Made by a program: the position numbers and the translations under genes. Of a stretch of DNA of 64,000 nucleotides, positions 36,401 through 45,045 are shown in pieces. The notes beneath the pieces are model-generated. The model made no database searches. It was not told the DNA's origin and worked only from the letters and a program-made list of their open reading frames with translations. Where the stretch lies: contig JAWPMT010000001.1 in NCBI GenBank assembly GCA_033344775.1, positions 1,054,001-1,118,000 on the forward strand, in the 5' to 3' direction. The DNA is from Cytophagales bacterium (GTDB lineage: Bacteria > Bacteroidota > Bacteroidia > Cytophagales > Cyclobacteriaceae). The number at the start of each line of letters is the position of its first letter. Within the stretch, counting starts at the first letter, position 1.

Positions 36401-36830
36401 TCTCTTTTCCAATGAAAGTAGAAGCTCCTGTTCTGTTACCATCAATGATTTCACCTTGGTTGGCAGATACTACGATTGCTTCCAGCTCAGTTACATTTTC
36501 TCGCAATGTCTCATTCAACTTGAATGTCTGACCCAAAGTCAAGAAAATATTGTTTCTTTCGATCGTCTCGAATCCAATGTAAGAAACTGAAACAGTGTAA
36601 GGACCTCCTACGTTCATATTAGGAAGTCGGAAATAACCATCAAGATCGGTTACGTTGCCCCACTCAGAACCGGTGGGAGTATGCGTAGCGCGCACAGTTG
36701 CGCCTGGAAGGCCTTCTCCGTTAGCATCGGTAATTCTACCTCTCATAGAGGCAGTAGTACTTCCCTGAGCGAAAACATCGCCGAGGAAAATTACCATCGC
36801 AACAGAAAATAATAGTAGAGTTTTTTTCAT
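33471..36830 (-). CDS. Oar-like TonB-dependent receptor
   Basis: A 1119-residue outer-membrane protein. Signal peptide ends GDVFAQ; a carboxypeptidase-regulatory-like domain (about 25-115: MRGRITDANGEGLPGATV, DLDGYFRLPN) is followed by a plug with SIGDFVRLTPQAQISEG and YIDGAVSNDVFGL and a very long barrel ending SARWRMQFGIRYIF. The phrases SQTYGFRVGGPIIKNKLFFFA and RFGFNWDVN are typical of Oar family proteins, which are thought to export or display products rather than import nutrients. It is a single-gene transcript with its own promoter and terminator, which suggests high expression. Confidence 0.92.
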   Translation of the reverse strand: MKKTLLLFSVAMVIFLGDVFAQGSTTASMRGRITDANGEGLPGATVRATHTPTGSEWGNVTDLDGYFRLPNMNVGGPYTVSVSYIGFETIERNNIFLTLGQTFKLNETLRENVTELEAIVVSANQGEIIDGNRTGASTFIGKETIEGLPTVGRSIGDFVRLTPQAQISEGNDGLSLSIGGQNNRYNAIYIDGAVSNDVFGLAGSGTNGGQTGVTPISLDAIEQFNVSIAPFDVRQSGFAGGSVSAVTRSGSNEVEGSAYFYTQNEKMAGVTPQEDGEDLEETRLPDFTSQTYGFRVGGPIIKNKLFFFANAELQRDEIPQPFEFSRYDGNATLDDVNRLVSHLGTLGYDPGTYTDNTTFLDSDKFLIKLDWNVNDNHKVSIRHSYTEARNLEARNSSNSGLRFQNGSEFFNSTTNTTALELKSTIGANMSNHLTVGATIVRDDRDPYDTSNDGPSIPFPAVFIDDGRGGFQFGSETFSTANLLDQDVITITNNFEYYKGKHTFLAGFNAEFYTVTNLFIPFNYGDYGWERSTPINTAGDADGGSNLDDFIAGEAADDYIRSFSLRDNITGDGTASGVEFGGALFGFYVQDEFQAMDNLKLTFGIRGDIQSFDDTPVNTTFNNETLPLISAQGYDLGGAQTGQFIKSQFYFSPRFGFNWDVNNDQRTQVRGGWGIFTSRIPLVWPGGAFNNNGVNRGTVLDFQLADDARRLRDWDDQPVGGGPDGDGLDASGNVITQIDPNSVSPSGDIDLFVEDFKIPQVWKANLAVDQKIGSTGLIGTVEGLFTKTINQVYYQNVNLRADPVGFLEGTPDDRPIFNRRDEVDDTYGRIILASNNDQGYAYNVTASLTKPMENGLAANFSYSYGDAFSVYDGTSSQNSSQWRGIYTVDGRNTFNEAWRSDFSQAHRVLASVTYRKEYAGFLGSQITLFYEGRSGNTYSYIYGGGQNIQNEDSRSRALVYIPANESEIVLVDGANGLSSAEQWTALNSFIENDPYLSENRGQYAERNTNRTPFENVIDLKFLQDFYLETGNGKRNTIQLSLDIFNFTNFISSSWGKRYRVQRGVELLEFEGFQDGTNIPTYSFQPFNDFEPNEANFGNFDDAGLFSARWRMQFGIRYIFN

Positions 36831-36860
36831 CGCTTTAAGTGATAGGTTTTTTTACTGCCG

Positions 36861-36868
36861 CAAAGCTA
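36861..36868 (-). promoter_or_regulatory. Bacteroidota -7 box for the Oar-like receptor
   Basis: TAGCTTTG on the minus strand, 30 bases before the ATG at 36830; a second exact match, TAATTTTG, lies at 36897-36904. The leader is A-rich with no Shine-Dalgarno site, which is normal in this phylum. Confidence 0.5.
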
Positions 36869-37054
36869 AACCTTCCACTGGCGAACGACTTTGCGACAAA
36901 ATTAAGTTTCGCAAAAAAGACTTAACATTCCCTTAATTTAGAACGAATGCATAATTAACATTTAGGTAACAATAAATAATTCGGCGACCTGGGCTTTTTT
37001 ACAAAAACGTCCGTTACGACGCAGAATCGAACAAAAACCAATTAATACGTTGTA

Positions 37055-37885
37055 TTATCTCACCTCGTGATACAAAAGCAGTCCCGCTATTGGAGATTGT
37101 ACAATTCGTCCGATTGACAAGTGCTTTTCGATCGCTACTTCACGAAGAATTCCATTGAAATGGAAAGCAATAGACCCAGTGAATTGAATTGGTGAAGAAA
37201 TATCACCTGGTGCAAAGGCGTCGAAGAAAGCTCTAAAGGCATTTCTAATCAACTGATCAACATACGGGTGGGTCAAATGCGGAGCAATTAAAGCCGCTAA
37301 CCGGGCCAAATGTGCATTCCCTTGTTTTGTTCGATAGATCTTTCCCAGCTCTGTGCCCAGGTCTTCAAAATGCGGTTTGAGTGCTTTCGCTAAACCTTCA
37401 GGCATCTGTCCGCGGTAATAGTCTCTGGTCAGGATCTTTCCAAGGTACGCACCACTCCCCTCATCTCCGAGAATGAACCCCAAAGAATCGATTTGCTTAG
37501 AAATGGCCTTTCCATCATAATAAACCATGCCGGAGCCTGTACCTAAAAAACCGATCCAGCCTGCCGATTTACCACATAAACCACGCGCAGCAGCTAATGC
37601 ATCATTCTGTACTTCTACCTGAGCTTGCGGAAACAGTCGTTGGAAGGCATGCCTGGTATCCAGAAAATGATCCACTGTAATCAATCCGGCAGCATAGAAG
37701 TATAGGTGGTCAATGATTTGCGTATCCGTCAATTGTTGCTGCAACTCATGCAACAGATCGTCTATTGCATTGTTTTGTGGATTATAGCCGACAGTAACAA
37801 ACTGGTCTACTTTGGAGTCGCCCTTTGAAAGCCGCCATTGGGTACCTGATCCGCCTGCTTCTCCGATTAATATTTGTTTTGACAT
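37055..37885 (-). CDS. BadF/BadG-family kinase, N-acetylglucosamine kinase-like
   Basis: A 276-residue sugar-kinase-fold ATPase. It shows the phosphate-1 loop EAGGSGTQWRL near residue 9, a central NDALAAARG, the adenosine/phosphate-2 loop LGTGSGMVYYDG and LGDEGSGAYLG. These are the hallmarks of the GlcNAc-kinase branch of BadF proteins, which phosphorylate amino sugars for recycling. Arg and Lys in place of other residues leave the exact sugar open. It is alone, with 169 bases to the cytochrome b5-like gene. Confidence 0.85.
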   Translation of the reverse strand: MSKQILIGEAGGSGTQWRLSKGDSKVDQFVTVGYNPQNNAIDDLLHELQQQLTDTQIIDHLYFYAAGLITVDHFLDTRHAFQRLFPQAQVEVQNDALAAARGLCGKSAGWIGFLGTGSGMVYYDGKAISKQIDSLGFILGDEGSGAYLGKILTRDYYRGQMPEGLAKALKPHFEDLGTELGKIYRTKQGNAHLARLAALIAPHLTHPYVDQLIRNAFRAFFDAFAPGDISSPIQFTGSIAFHFNGILREVAIEKHLSIGRIVQSPIAGLLLYHEVR

Positions 37886-38115
37886 CCTAATATCTATTTA
37901 CTAATCTTAGGTCCATTTGAAGTGCACGAAAAAACGCCTTTAGCGCGTGATGTTAGAATATTTTCTGATTGAAAATTCAGCAAAAGTTAGAAAATTTCAG
38001 GGTGTCTGACCAAGGAAACTCTTCATACGCGCTGTGGAGATTCCCGACAAAATGCTCTCACCTGAATAATATGGAGCCCATTTTTCGAGAATGACGTTTT
38101 TTCTTGAAGTTACAT

Positions 38116-38343
38116 TTAAGCTAAAACCCCCACTTGCTCCATTCGCTCAAAAACCTGAGCAGTATGTGGTGCGTCAGCCAATTCATCCGTCAAGTCCTGT
38201 CCTGCCCAGTGCTCATAGTGCTTTCCGTTCTTCCATAGTCGGCTGTTACTTACATCGTAGATCCGATTCTGAAAGGCCACCCAAATCTCCTCTTTATCCT
38301 GGCCATTACGCAACGCCAACTGTTGTCGTGTGTAGGTTTTCAT
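38116..38343 (-). CDS. Cytochrome b5-like haem/steroid-binding domain protein
   Basis: A 75-residue single-domain protein. It shows YTRQQLALRNGQDKEEIWVA, YDVSNSRLWKNGKHYEHWAG and DLTDELADAPHT. The pattern fits the soluble cytochrome b5-like domain with His in HYEHWAG and APHT as possible haem ligands. Its ATG overlaps the MutS2 stop by four bases, so it is translated from the same transcript; the functional link is unclear. Confidence 0.82.
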   Translation of the reverse strand: MKTYTRQQLALRNGQDKEEIWVAFQNRIYDVSNSRLWKNGKHYEHWAGQDLTDELADAPHTAQVFERMEQVGVLA

Positions 38344-40748
38344 TCGGCCAGCGTCACAATGGTAATGCCCGTACCACCACGATCCGCGTGCTCGTCTTCG
38401 GTACTCAGAATATTGTTATCGCTTCGCAGGTGATTACGGATCACATCTTTCAGAATACCATGACCTTTTCCGTGAAGGATTCTCAATTGTTTCACTCCAA
38501 GCATCAGGGCATCATCGACGATGCGGTCCACCATCGGCAGCACTTCTTCTGCCCGTTTTCCACGAACATCCAACTCAGATGAAAAGGACGTCATTTTCTG
38601 ATCCCAGTTCATATTGGAGACCGTAGCTTTTTGTTGTGTTTTGGCTTGACGATTGGAAATCTTTTCCAGCTTAGTCAACGTCACAAATGACTTCAGACTA
38701 CCAAAAGTCACTTCCGCTTGTTTGCCTTTGATAGAAACCACATCTCCTACCGTTCCCTGGTCCTTCAAACGTACCTTGTCCCCTGCCTGGATTGGTCCTT
38801 GCTCTACTTTTGGTGGTGGTGCCGGAACTGGCCGAGCCTGTTTCTTTGCAGGTTTTCGGGCCTTTGTTTCAATCTTCCCTGCATATTCTTCCAGCGATTG
38901 ACGGGAAGCTTTGGTTCGTTCTTTATCAGCCTTGGCCTCTTTGATCTCCCGAATAGTGCGTTCAATCTGTTTGTTAGCCGCCGCAATCAATTGTACTGCT
39001 TCTTGCTTGGCATCTTTCAGGATCTTCTTACGGTCTTTGTCTAGTTGCGTTCTTAAAGCTTCGTAATCATCGCGCAGAGAAGTCAATTCTTCTTTCTCCC
39101 CTTTCAATTTTCGATTGGCTTTTTCAAACTTGGCTTTCTCAGAATCAAGTTTTCCGAGCATGCGATCGTAGTTCACCTGATCGAACCCGACGATCTTCTT
39201 GGCTTCTTTCAAAATGGCCTTGTTAAGGCCCATCTTCTGTGCGATCTCGAACGCGAAAGAGCTTCCAGGCTTGCCTTGTTCCAACTCAAACAAAGGTTCC
39301 AGCTTCTCCGAGTCATAGCGCATGGCTGCGTTTTGAAGTCCCTCCGTCTTTTCCGCAAAGTCTTTCAAATTGCCATAGTGTGTAGTGATCACCCCAAAAC
39401 AGCCTGTCTTTGCGAGGTTTTGCAAAATGGACTCGGCAATGGCTGCTCCAAACTGTGGTTCCGTTCCGGTACCAAACTCATCGATCAATACCAGCGAACG
39501 TTTATCTGCGAAATCAGTAAAGTAACGCATGGCTGCCAGGTGCGAACTGTACGTACTCAGATCGTTTTCCAAGGATTGTGAATCTCCAATATCCGCGAAA
39601 TAGTTTCGGAAGAATCCCATTTTGGACTCTTCGTGAACGGGAATCGGAAATCCGCATTGCACCATGTACTGCAACATCCCCACCGTTTTCAAAGACACGG
39701 ATTTACCACCGGCATTAGGTCCTGAAATGACCATAACCCGTTCCTTTCTGTTCAAAGAGAGGTTAAGTGGAACCACGTTTTTGCCCTGATCCTTGTGTTT
39801 CTTCCACAACAAAGGGTGACGCCCTTCTTTGATCAGGATATCTGGTTTATCCTCCACTACGGGAACCAACCCTTCGTAATCAATCGCGAATCGAGCTTTT
39901 GCATGGACAAAATCCATTTTCACCAAGAACTCCGCACCTTTTTGAAGATCAGGCAATTGTTCCCGGATCTGATCGGCTAGTGCCGTTAATATACGAATGA
40001 TTTCACGCCTTTCCCGGTATTGCAGCTCTCTTACTTCATTATTCAAGTCCAATACTTCGGTTGGCTCCATGAACACCGTCTGGCCTGTGGAAGATTCATC
40101 ATGTACGAAACCACGGAGTTTTCGTTTGAATTCCGCCTTGACAGGGATCACCAAACGTCCAGAGCGGACGGTCACCGCACCATCATCCTCTGTAAACTCA
40201 CTTTTCTTGGAACGTTCCAATATGGTCTGGATGGTTTTTCGTACCTGGCGCTCGGCTTTACCAATCCTGCCTCTGATCTCCGAAAGCTCTTCGGAAGCAT
40301 TGTCCCTGACCTCTCCCCGTTCGTCGATTCGGGCATCAATTTCGCGAACCAACTCCATGTCAGAAATAAATCCATGGGTCAATCGGGAAAGTGTAGGGTA
40401 TTCCTCATTTTGCTTTTTCAGGAATTGAGACCAGTGATAAAGTGTCTCTAAAGCACTTTTTAGCACCGAAAAGTCCGCGGCATCTAAATAGGTACCTCCA
40501 GTTTTTACCCGTTTCAGCAAAGGGAAAATATCTTCAAATTGCCCACCAGGAAGAGAAGCACCACCGGTAATGGCCTTATACATTTCCCTGGTTTGGTCCA
40601 GAAAAACCTGTAACTGGCTGAACTTCGTGACCGGTTGTGCTTTATCTACCCGATCCTGCGCCAGCTGGCTTTTGCAATATTTTTTAAGGATCGACCGAAC
40701 CTGATCGATCTCCAATTTCTCTTCTAAATTTTCCGGATAGAAAAGCAT
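38340..40748 (-). CDS. mutS2: MutS2, ribosome-collision or recombination-control ATPase
   Basis: An 802-residue protein. Core domains lead to the MutS ATPase with Walker A SGPNAGGKSVSLK near residue 340, DIGDSQSLENDLSTYSSH, and Walker B VLIDEFGTGTEP. It then has a long Lys/Glu coiled coil, a KOW-like beta part (DKVRLKDQGTVGDVVSI) and a C-terminal Smr domain with ELDVRGKRAEEVLP and LRILHGKGHGIL. The mismatch-recognition domain of MutS is absent, as expected. MutS2 limits homologous recombination in Helicobacter and splits stalled ribosomes in Bacillus. It shares one base with the DUF4296 gene upstream and overlaps the cytochrome b5-like gene downstream. Confidence 0.95.
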   Translation of the reverse strand: MLFYPENLEEKLEIDQVRSILKKYCKSQLAQDRVDKAQPVTKFSQLQVFLDQTREMYKAITGGASLPGGQFEDIFPLLKRVKTGGTYLDAADFSVLKSALETLYHWSQFLKKQNEEYPTLSRLTHGFISDMELVREIDARIDERGEVRDNASEELSEIRGRIGKAERQVRKTIQTILERSKKSEFTEDDGAVTVRSGRLVIPVKAEFKRKLRGFVHDESSTGQTVFMEPTEVLDLNNEVRELQYRERREIIRILTALADQIREQLPDLQKGAEFLVKMDFVHAKARFAIDYEGLVPVVEDKPDILIKEGRHPLLWKKHKDQGKNVVPLNLSLNRKERVMVISGPNAGGKSVSLKTVGMLQYMVQCGFPIPVHEESKMGFFRNYFADIGDSQSLENDLSTYSSHLAAMRYFTDFADKRSLVLIDEFGTGTEPQFGAAIAESILQNLAKTGCFGVITTHYGNLKDFAEKTEGLQNAAMRYDSEKLEPLFELEQGKPGSSFAFEIAQKMGLNKAILKEAKKIVGFDQVNYDRMLGKLDSEKAKFEKANRKLKGEKEELTSLRDDYEALRTQLDKDRKKILKDAKQEAVQLIAAANKQIERTIREIKEAKADKERTKASRQSLEEYAGKIETKARKPAKKQARPVPAPPPKVEQGPIQAGDKVRLKDQGTVGDVVSIKGKQAEVTFGSLKSFVTLTKLEKISNRQAKTQQKATVSNMNWDQKMTSFSSELDVRGKRAEEVLPMVDRIVDDALMLGVKQLRILHGKGHGILKDVIRNHLRSDNNILSTEDEHADRGGTGITIVTLAE

Positions 40749-41098
40749 TAGTCTATGTTCCTGTTTTTCGCCCGCAAGGCAAGGCTATCCACCACGGCCT
40801 GATATATGGACGTAAGTTCTTCGGGGTATTCCAAATAATAATTCATGCTGCTTCGGTAACTGGCTGAATCTATGTTCATCTCCTCGAAGAGCAGGTTTTG
40901 ATAGTGATTGTAGAGAAAATGGGCAGAATCGCCTTGACGCTTCGGCACCTTATTGATCTTTGCTTCCAGCAAATGCACCTGGATCAATACATCTACCATC
41001 TCGGACTTTCCTATCAAGTCCACCGGCTTTTCAGGTTCAGCCACACATCCCATCAATAGTAGCAATCCTACCACAGGTATGACAATTCGTTTTCTCAT
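40748..41098 (-). CDS. DUF4296 lipoprotein
   Basis: A 116-residue lipoprotein: basic start MRKR, hydrophobic segment, lipobox LLMGC, then KSEMVDVLIQVHLLEAKI and FEEMNIDSASYRSSMNYYLEYPEEL, the DUF4296 pattern of helical Bacteroidota proteins. I choose the ATG at 41098; the ATG at 41119 would put seven residues before a normal signal peptide. It is the first gene of the mutS2 transcript, divergent from the Bat operon. Function unknown. Confidence 0.82.
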   Translation of the reverse strand: MRKRIVIPVVGLLLLMGCVAEPEKPVDLIGKSEMVDVLIQVHLLEAKINKVPKRQGDSAHFLYNHYQNLLFEEMNIDSASYRSSMNYYLEYPEELTSIYQAVVDSLALRAKNRNID

Positions 41099-41194
41099 AT
41101 GTCCGATTATCCGCTTCAAATGTTAATTTTTGTTATATCGAATCCGGTACTGGAAAAAGCACGTGACTCACGGCTTATTTTCTCAAAGTACATA

Positions 41195-41202
41195 TAATTT
41201 TG
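41195..41202 (+). promoter_or_regulatory. Bacteroidota -7 box for the Bat operon
   Basis: TAATTTTG matches TAnnTTTG and lies 18 bases before the ATG at 41221. It overlaps the in-frame TTG and ATG at 41200 and 41203, which rules these out as starts of this transcript. Confidence 0.55.
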
Positions 41203-41220
41203 ATGCGCAAAATTACCTTG

Positions 41221-42105
41221 ATGAAGGAAATCCTCAAAAAGCTTCGCAAATACGAAATCAAGGTCCGAAAGGCCATCAACTCTCAAATGCAAGGTGATTT
41301 CCAATCCATCTTCAAGGGATCGGGTCTGGAATTTGATGACGTACGGACTTACCAGTACGGTGATGATGTACGCACAATTGACTGGAATGTTAGTGCCAAA
41401 GGCCATGGAACGTTCGTAAAAACGTTCAAAGAAGAGAAAGAACAGACCGTATTCTTCGTACTGGATGTTTCTGCCTCGCAGGAGATTGGTAAGGATGGCA
41501 ACCAGAAAATAGATGTGGGTAAAGAAATTACCGCATTACTTTCTTTCTCTGCCATCAAAGAAAGCAGTCAGGTTGGGTTGTTGTGTTACTCCGATCAGCG
41601 AGAGAAATACATCAAACCTGCTAAAGGAAGTCGGCATGCCTATGAGATTTTCAATGGAATCTTCTCTTTGAAGCCTACCTCCAAGAAGACGGATTTGAAT
41701 AAAGCTTTAAAATTCACACTGGACCTACTGAAAAGGAGAAGCATCGTTTTTGTCATTTCGGACTTTGTGGATGAAGATTACCTCCATTCACTCAAAGGTA
41801 TGGCCCGAAAGCACGACCTGATCGTCATCCACTTGTTTGACAAGAGAGAAGCAGCATTCCCTAGCTTGGGGATTGTTCCTCTGCTTGAAAAAGAATCTGG
41901 CAGAAACATCTGGGTGAATACCTCCTCAGGACAATTCAAAAACCTGTTTGACCGAACTTACCGAACCAATACAGAAACGCTGGAGACATTCTGCCGAAGA
42001 AATGACGTGAACTACCTGTCGGTGGATACCAACGAAAGTTACGTTCCCAAATTGATCAAACTATTTAAAGGAAGAAATAGAAAAAATGCACAACGTGTCC
42101 GTTAA
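41221..42105 (+). CDS. DUF58 domain protein of the Bat operon
   Basis: A 294-residue protein of the MoxR-associated VWA-like type. It has GSGLEFDDVRTYQYGDDVRTIDW, the DUF58 signature, followed by a von Willebrand-like core with VFFVLDVSASQ (metal site DxSxS) and VFVISDFVDEDY. The start at 41221 fits the -7 box and gives MKEILKKLRKYEIK. In Bacteroidota this protein follows the MoxR ATPase and precedes BatA; no MoxR gene lies next to it here. It overlaps the next gene by 20 bases. Confidence 0.9.
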   Translation: MKEILKKLRKYEIKVRKAINSQMQGDFQSIFKGSGLEFDDVRTYQYGDDVRTIDWNVSAKGHGTFVKTFKEEKEQTVFFVLDVSASQEIGKDGNQKIDVGKEITALLSFSAIKESSQVGLLCYSDQREKYIKPAKGSRHAYEIFNGIFSLKPTSKKTDLNKALKFTLDLLKRRSIVFVISDFVDEDYLHSLKGMARKHDLIVIHLFDKREAAFPSLGIVPLLEKESGRNIWVNTSSGQFKNLFDRTYRTNTETLETFCRRNDVNYLSVDTNESYVPKLIKLFKGRNRKNAQRVR

Positions 42106-42997
42106 TCGATTGTTCGTATGGCTTTTCCTAATCGTCGGCCTGGGACAGTTTCAGGTTCATGGGCAGGAAATCAAGATCCGAACCGGGTTTGTGGAAGACA
42201 GCCTGGGCATCGGTGAGCCCGTTCAGTTTTGGCTGAGCGCCAGCTATCCTGCAGAAATAGAGGTCATATTGCCAGATAGCGCTTACGACTTCTCCCCTTT
42301 CGAGATCGTTGAACGGGAATTTACCCCCACACGAGCCGAAGGTGACATGGCTCTCGATAGCGCGGTGTATACCTTACAATCTTTCGAAATTGATTTGGTG
42401 CAATATCTCTCCGTAGATGCCTACGTGTTGAATGGTTCGGATTCAACGGTGATCTCTTCTAACCTTGATTCGATCTATTTTAAAGAATTAGTGGCGACAG
42501 TGAATGACACCACTCAATTGAAAACCAATCTCGCCTACAGGGAGGTTGATGGGGTATTCAACTATCCACTTTGGTCATTCATCGCATTGGGAATATTTGT
42601 CCTGATGATTCTGACGTTAATCATTTTCGGCAGAAAAATTGCCCGCAATTTTAAATTGAAGAAACTGCGAAGGGAATACGAGCAGTTCTCTTATAAAATC
42701 GGGCTGCAGATCAATAAATTGAAAGAAGAGCCAGCCCCAATGATCGCAGAAGATGCGCTGACGGATTGGAAAAAGTACCTGGAGCGATTGGAGAAAGTTC
42801 CCTATTCGAAGTACACCACAAAAGAAATCCTGGCTTATGACAATAATCAGGAGCTCAAAGACACACTTAAGATCATAGATAGAACGGTCTATGGCAAAAT
42901 GGAACAGAAAGATATCTTCAAGTCATTTCAGGACATTGAGGATTTTACGCAACATCGATACACGATGGCATTAGATCGCATAAAGAATGGAGAGTAG
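42086..42997 (+). CDS. Membrane-anchored protein of the Bat operon, BatD-like position
   Basis: A 303-residue protein: signal peptide (LFVWLFLIVGLGQFQVHGQ), a periplasmic beta domain of about 130 residues with an early EPVQFWLSASYPAEIEVIL, one membrane helix near residue 160 (SFIALGIFVLMILTLIIFG) and a cytoplasmic helical tail (DWKKYLERLEKVPYSKYTTKE). Proteins of this shape stand between DUF58 and BatA in many Bacteroidota and are thought to be part of the Bat complex. It overlaps both neighbours, so translation is coupled. Confidence 0.8.
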   Translation: MHNVSVNRLFVWLFLIVGLGQFQVHGQEIKIRTGFVEDSLGIGEPVQFWLSASYPAEIEVILPDSAYDFSPFEIVEREFTPTRAEGDMALDSAVYTLQSFEIDLVQYLSVDAYVLNGSDSTVISSNLDSIYFKELVATVNDTTQLKTNLAYREVDGVFNYPLWSFIALGIFVLMILTLIIFGRKIARNFKLKKLRREYEQFSYKIGLQINKLKEEPAPMIAEDALTDWKKYLERLEKVPYSKYTTKEILAYDNNQELKDTLKIIDRTVYGKMEQKDIFKSFQDIEDFTQHRYTMALDRIKNGE

Positions 42998-44033
42998 TAT
43001 GTTGAGAAGCTGGTTTTCAAGTCATTGGTTCACTCCATCAACTTTTGAGAATTTTGATTGGCAAAATCCATTATGGCTTTATCTCATTCCGATCGTTCCT
43101 GTCTTGCTAATTGTACGTTGGCTCATTGCGCTACAGTTTCGTCAAAACCTCCCGATTGCACTTTCAAAAAGTAATTTAAAGAGTGATCCGATCAGCTATT
43201 TAAGGTTCATCCCAGCATTGTTCTTCCTATTGGCAGCGATGGCAGTAATTGTAGCCATGGCAAGGCCACAGACCACTAATGAGCAGGTAGAGCAATGGAG
43301 TGAAGGAATCGACATCATGCTCACGATCGACATCAGTGAATCCATGCGAATCGAGGACTTCAAGCCTAATCGGTTGGAAGCGGCCAAAGATGTAGCTACC
43401 AATTTTGTTTCAGGTCGTTTTCAAGACCGTATCGGACTGGTTATCTTCTCAGGAGATGCCTATTCGCGGGCACCTCTCACCACGGACTATGACTTGTTGC
43501 ATGGCTACATCGGTGAAATTTCCTTTGAACTGATTGAAAATAGTGGCACTGCGATTGGAAGTGCCCTGGCGGTGAGCACTAACCGATTGAGAGAATCAGA
43601 AAGCAAGAGTAAGGTATTGATCCTGCTCAGTGACGGAGACAATACGGCAGGAAACATTGACCCGATCACGGCTGCCAAACTGGCTTCTGCTTACAACATC
43701 AAAATCTACACCATTGCCATCGGAAGAGAAGGCAAGGTCCCTTTTGGGCAGGATTTCTTTGGTCAAACCAGGTATGTTGAAAATACACTTGATGAGACCA
43801 ATTTGAGGGAAATCGCCAAGATCGGTAATGGTAAATTCTATCGGGTATCGGATAAACAAGCACTGGAAGCGGTATTCAATGAAATTGATCAGTTAGAAAA
43901 AGCTGAAATCAAAGAATCTCGTTACAAAGACACCACGGACTATTATGTGATTTATCTGAAGTGGGCGATCTTGTTTTTCCTGTTTTGGCTGCTCTTGAAG
44001 AGCACGTTCATGTCGAGTATTTTGACGGATTGA
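42987..44033 (+). CDS. batA: BatA-type von Willebrand factor A membrane protein
   Basis: A 348-residue protein with two N-terminal membrane helices (about 30-48 and 70-92), a VWA domain with metal site DISESM, the Thr in SGTAIGSAL and the Asp in LLSDGDNTAGN, and a C-terminal helix. This is the Bacteroides aerotolerance BatA layout; the complex is linked to stress tolerance and envelope integrity. A second ATG at 42999 is possible and would sit just after the previous stop. BatB, the TPR protein BatC and BatD, which usually follow, are missing: the next gene on this strand encodes an unrelated secreted protein. Confidence 0.88.
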   Translation: MESSMLRSWFSSHWFTPSTFENFDWQNPLWLYLIPIVPVLLIVRWLIALQFRQNLPIALSKSNLKSDPISYLRFIPALFFLLAAMAVIVAMARPQTTNEQVEQWSEGIDIMLTIDISESMRIEDFKPNRLEAAKDVATNFVSGRFQDRIGLVIFSGDAYSRAPLTTDYDLLHGYIGEISFELIENSGTAIGSALAVSTNRLRESESKSKVLILLSDGDNTAGNIDPITAAKLASAYNIKIYTIAIGREGKVPFGQDFFGQTRYVENTLDETNLREIAKIGNGKFYRVSDKQALEAVFNEIDQLEKAEIKESRYKDTTDYYVIYLKWAILFFLFWLLLKSTFMSSILTD

Positions 44034-44100
44034 CTGAAAAGGAGACTTCATTATGTTGTCCGCGAACTAAAGTCATCAACTTTAGCACAAAAAAAATTTT

Positions 44101-44196
44101 CGTCATTCCCGACTTTGATCCCGGACGGGAGCGGCGGGAATCTCAAACTCATTTAGTGTACCTAAGCTTGAGATGCCTTCATACGCAGGAAGTACG
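44101..44196. repeat. Palindromic dispersed repeat, copy B
   Basis: Starts CGTCATTCCC, continues with CGGGAATCTCAAA, then GCTTGAGATGCC and an outer end CAGGAAGTACG. The layout matches copy A at 30784 with more mismatches in the second half. It lies in the gap after the Bat operon. Confidence 0.6.
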
Positions 44197-44309
44197 TTAA
44201 AGTTGATCACAATAGGCTTTTTTACCATTTTCAGGATTTTGAAGTAAAAACAACATCTGCAGTCCATTCACCCCGTTAGAGACAGCAGGTCAAAATTCAA
44301 AATTCAATT

Positions 44310-44909
44310 ATGAAAAAGTTATTAGCATTCGCACTGGTATTATTGGTAGTTGCTTCACCTTCCATGGCTTCCACCGGGAACGGAGACGGAAAAGATGACA
44401 AAAAGAAAGATGCATCTTCAAAAAATTTCAGCATTGTCAAATCAGATGACAATCAATTTATGTTGCAAGTGAACTCCGTAGAGCCAGGGCACTTAAAAGT
44501 GAAAATTTTAAGTGAAGACAACACGTTCATTCACGAACAATCTATCTCTTACGATCACAGTGTAAAAGTTCCTTTCGACTTCTCAAATCTGGATGAAGGC
44601 AACTATAAGTTTCAAATCGATGGTGCTGATATGAAAGGAGTGCAGGAAGTGTTTTTAAGCAAGATGCATGAGAAAGATGTAGCAGCATTTGTCCAGGAAA
44701 TAGGAGACAATAAAGTCAAATTGACGGTCTATCGGGAGAGTACTCCGGTCACTGTTTCGTTGATTGACGAAGATGGACATGGTTACTATAAGAAAGAAGT
44801 AGCAACAGAAAATAATTTTGTTCAGATCTTTGATTTATCCGACGTACAGAATAAAAGCATGATGTTGATCATCAAAGGTGAAAAATCTACTGTTTCCAAA
44901 GTGCTTTAA
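44310..44909 (+). CDS. Secreted beta-sandwich protein, first of a paralogous pair
   Basis: A 199-residue exported protein: signal peptide to about residue 21 (VVASPSMAS), a Lys/Asp linker, then two similar beta-sandwich-like halves. It shares with the next gene SISYDHSVKVPFDFSNLDEG, the VFLSKMH segment, VQEIGDNKVKLTV and NNFVQIFDLSDV. Repeats of the VKVPF and GNYKFQIDGAD type resemble the short Ig-like domains of Bacteroidota surface proteins. No family recognised; function unknown. Confidence 0.75.
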   Translation: MKKLLAFALVLLVVASPSMASTGNGDGKDDKKKDASSKNFSIVKSDDNQFMLQVNSVEPGHLKVKILSEDNTFIHEQSISYDHSVKVPFDFSNLDEGNYKFQIDGADMKGVQEVFLSKMHEKDVAAFVQEIGDNKVKLTVYRESTPVTVSLIDEDGHGYYKKEVATENNFVQIFDLSDVQNKSMMLIIKGEKSTVSKVL

Positions 44910-45045
44910 ATCATAGCAGGTGCTCTGTCATGAAAAAACCCTTTGTTATACCAAGTATTTTCCGTTCATCATTAAAATGAGAAATACAACAACTGATTTA
45001 AATAAAGGATCGTTAATACGTCAAAGTTTAAAAATTCATCAAACA

